In this document: in pieces, positions 49,105-50,737 of the stretch
How the letters are laid out: every line of letters starts with the position of its first letter
How positions within the stretch are numbered: position 1 is the first letter of the stretch
From: Gammaproteobacteria bacterium
GTDB lineage: Bacteria > Pseudomonadota > Gammaproteobacteria > CAIRSR01
Length of the DNA: 50,737 nt
NCBI GenBank assembly: GCA_963575655.1
Contig: CAUYTY010000088.1
Span: 1-50,737 of the forward strand
Reading direction: 5' to 3'
The notes under the pieces: generated by a model
What the model saw: the letters and a program-made list of their open reading frames with translations, nothing else
Databases searched by the model: none
Told to the model about the DNA's origin: nothing
Translations under genes and position numbers: made by a program

Positions 49105-50737
49105 TCAATGGGGACGGAGGATGCCCGACTCCTGAATCGAGGTCTTTTCCACACCACTCGCCACTATCGTGTCTTCTTCGACGCGGCGCGGCTCCGGGAT
49201 CCGTTCCAAGGCGACCTGCAACACCTCATCGATCCAGCGTACCGGTCGAATATCCAGGTTTTGTTTGATGTTTGCCGGAATGTCTGTTAGATCACGCTGG
49301 TTTTCATCAGGGATAAGTACGATCTCGATCCCTCCCCTGTGGGCGGCCAGCAGCTTCTCTTTGAGGCCTCCGATGGGTAACACCCGACCACGTAGCGTAA
49401 TTTCTCCAGTCATCGCCACATTGGCATGTACTGGGATGGAGGTCAAGGCCGATACCAGGGCAGTACACATCCCCACACCAGCACTGGGTCCATCTTTCGG
49501 AGTCGCTCCCTCCGGGACATGCACGTGAAAGTCGTGCTTTTGATAAAACTCTGGGTCTAATCCAAGGCTTACCGAGCGACTACGAACCACACTGACTGCG
49601 GCTTGGACTGACTCCTGCATCACATCGCCAATCTGACCGGTGATAGTGAGTTGGCCCTTACCCGGAACCACTGCCGTCTCGATGGTGAGCAGCTCGCCGC
49701 CGACCTCGGTCCACGCCAAGCCAGTGACCTGCCCCACCTGGTTGTGTTCCTCGGCACGACCGTAGCGAAACCGTTTGACCTCCAGGTACTTCTCCAGATT
49801 ACGTGGGCTGACCAAGGTTTTTTTGTCTTGGTCGTGCAACACATGATCCTTGACCACCTTGCGGCAGATCTTGGAAATTTCGCGCTCCAAATTTCGTACC
49901 CCGGCCTCGCGGGTATAGTAACGCACGATGTCCCGCAACGCTCCCTCACCAATGACGAGTTCCTTAACCTTTACCCCGTTTGCCTTTACCTGTTTGGGTA
50001 TTAGATAACGTTGGGCAATATGGATTTTCTCGTCTTCGGTATAGCCAGGCAACCGGATGACCTCCATGCGGTCCAACAGGGGAGGGGGGATGTTGAGGGT
50101 ATTGGCGGTGGCGACGAACATCACATCGGAGAGATCGTAGTCCACCTCCAGGTAATGATCGTTGAAGGTATGGTTTTGTTCCGGGTCGAGCACCTCAAGC
50201 AGGGCGGAGGATGGATCACCGCGGAAATCCATGGCCATTTTATCAACCTCATCCAGGAGGAATAACGGGTTGCGGGTTCCGACCTTGGACAATTTCTGGA
50301 TGATCTTGCCTGGCATCGAGCCGATGTAGGTACGGCGATGACCGCGGATCTCGGCCTCGTCGCGAACCCCTCCTAGGGACATTCGTACGAATTGGCGGTT
50401 GGTGGCGCGAGCGATGGACTGGCCAAGCGAGGTTTTGCCCACCCCCGGCGGACCCACTAGACACAAGACCGGACCCTTGAGCTTACGGACTCGCTGCTGG
50501 ACGGCGAGGTATTCGAGAATGCGTTCCTTTACCTTTTCCAAGCCGTAGTGATCCGCTTCTAGGATTTTTTCTGCTGCGGAGAGGTCGTTACTTACCTTGG
50601 TGCGCTTCTTCCACGGTACATTTACCAGGCAATCGATGTAGTTACGCACCACCGTTGCCTCGGCGGACATCGGTGCCATCATCTTGAGTTTGGCGAGTTC
50701 CGCAAGCGCCTTGGCCTTGGCCTCCTTGGACATCCCG
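49105..50737 (-). CDS. lon: ATP-dependent protease Lon (5' end outside window)
   Basis: The C-terminal 543 or so residues of Lon; the coding strand enters from the window's right edge, so the N-terminal substrate-binding domain is not seen. AAA+ module: Walker [15 protein letters not shown], Walker [13 protein letters not shown], sensor region [20 protein letters not shown]. Protease domain: catalytic Ser in [13 protein letters not shown] and Lys in [14 protein letters not shown]. It degrades misfolded and regulatory proteins in the cytosol. The C-terminal tail ([17 protein letters not shown]) is unusual in sequence. hupB follows, the common gammaproteobacterial order. Confidence 0.96.
   Translation of the reverse strand, partial: GMSKEAKAKALAELAKLKMMAPMSAEATVVRNYIDCLVNVPWKKRTKVSNDLSAAEKILEADHYGLEKVKERILEYLAVQQRVRKLKGPVLCLVGPPGVGKTSLGQSIARATNRQFVRMSLGGVRDEAEIRGHRRTYIGSMPGKIIQKLSKVGTRNPLFLLDEVDKMAMDFRGDPSSALLEVLDPEQNHTFNDHYLEVDYDLSDVMFVATANTLNIPPPLLDRMEVIRLPGYTEDEKIHIAQRYLIPKQVKANGVKVKELVIGEGALRDIVRYYTREAGVRNLEREISKICRKVVKDHVLHDQDKKTLVSPRNLEKYLEVKRFRYGRAEEHNQVGQVTGLAWTEVGGELLTIETAVVPGKGQLTITGQIGDVMQESVQAAVSVVRSRSVSLGLDPEFYQKHDFHVHVPEGATPKDGPSAGVGMCTALVSALTSIPVHANVAMTGEITLRGRVLPIGGLKEKLLAAHRGGIEIVLIPDENQRDLTDIPANIKQNLDIRPVRWIDEVLQVALERIPEPRRVEEDTIVASGVEKTSIQESGILRPH

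Overview
The window reads as a chromosomal segment of a gammaproteobacterium. The evidence is gene content and order. There is a surE-nlpD-rpoS block, a lon-hupB-tRNA-ppiD block, an lptD-surA pair, and a cheA-cheB-motC-motD-parC-parP-cheW-DUF2802 cluster in the order known from Pseudomonas-type polar-flagellate bacteria. No marker allows a genus call. Base composition is moderate. Intergenic spaces are long and full of small palindromes, MITE-like elements and broken insertion sequences, as in repeat-rich environmental gammaproteobacteria.

Layout. 1-4.0 kb: a divergent CheW-like protein faces a STAS/STAS/CheA-like kinase operon, a second chemosensory-type system. 4.0-8.2 kb: repeat-rich spacer, an orphan Rossmann-fold protein, a DUF523-DUF1722 protein, hisI-hisE-HIT, a 117-bp MITE and a small lipoprotein. 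8.3-16.9 kb (minus strand): the polar flagellar chemotaxis and stator operon. It carries two lesions: motD is split in a run of ten C, and a decayed hicBA pair plus repeat debris sits between cheA and cheB. 17-21.1 kb: M48 peptidase, OsmC-like protein, glmM, and an NDUFA9-like SDR protein. 21.7-22.9 kb: a ParA-type ATPase overlapping a protein equal to the N-terminal part of an ISAzo13-family transposase. 23.0-27.7 kb: ridA-lptD-surA; a 383-bp element lies between lptD and surA and contains the surA start codon. 27.7-29.8 kb: gene-poor repeat zone with the second copy of that element. 29.8-35.5 kb: TolC/MFP/RND efflux operon. 35.7-36.8 kb: two tandem paralogous Met-rich membrane coiled-coil proteins. 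37-40.4 kb: ileS-lspA. 40.4-42.6 kb: repeats and two transposase remnants. 42.7-46 kb: tadA, rpoS, nlpD, surE. 46.2-50.7 kb: ppiD, tRNA-Asp, tRNA-Val, hupB and a 5'-truncated lon.

The genes fall into functional sets: polar flagellar chemotaxis and torque generation; outer-membrane biogenesis and envelope quality control (LptD, SurA, PpiD, NlpD, LspA, M48); stress response (RpoS, Lon, HU, OsmC); and efflux. The strongest candidates for something undescribed are the ParA/ISAzo13-N module, the 383-bp structured element that supplies surA with its translation start, and the tandem Met-rich pair. Function calls rest on reading motifs by eye; no database search was run.
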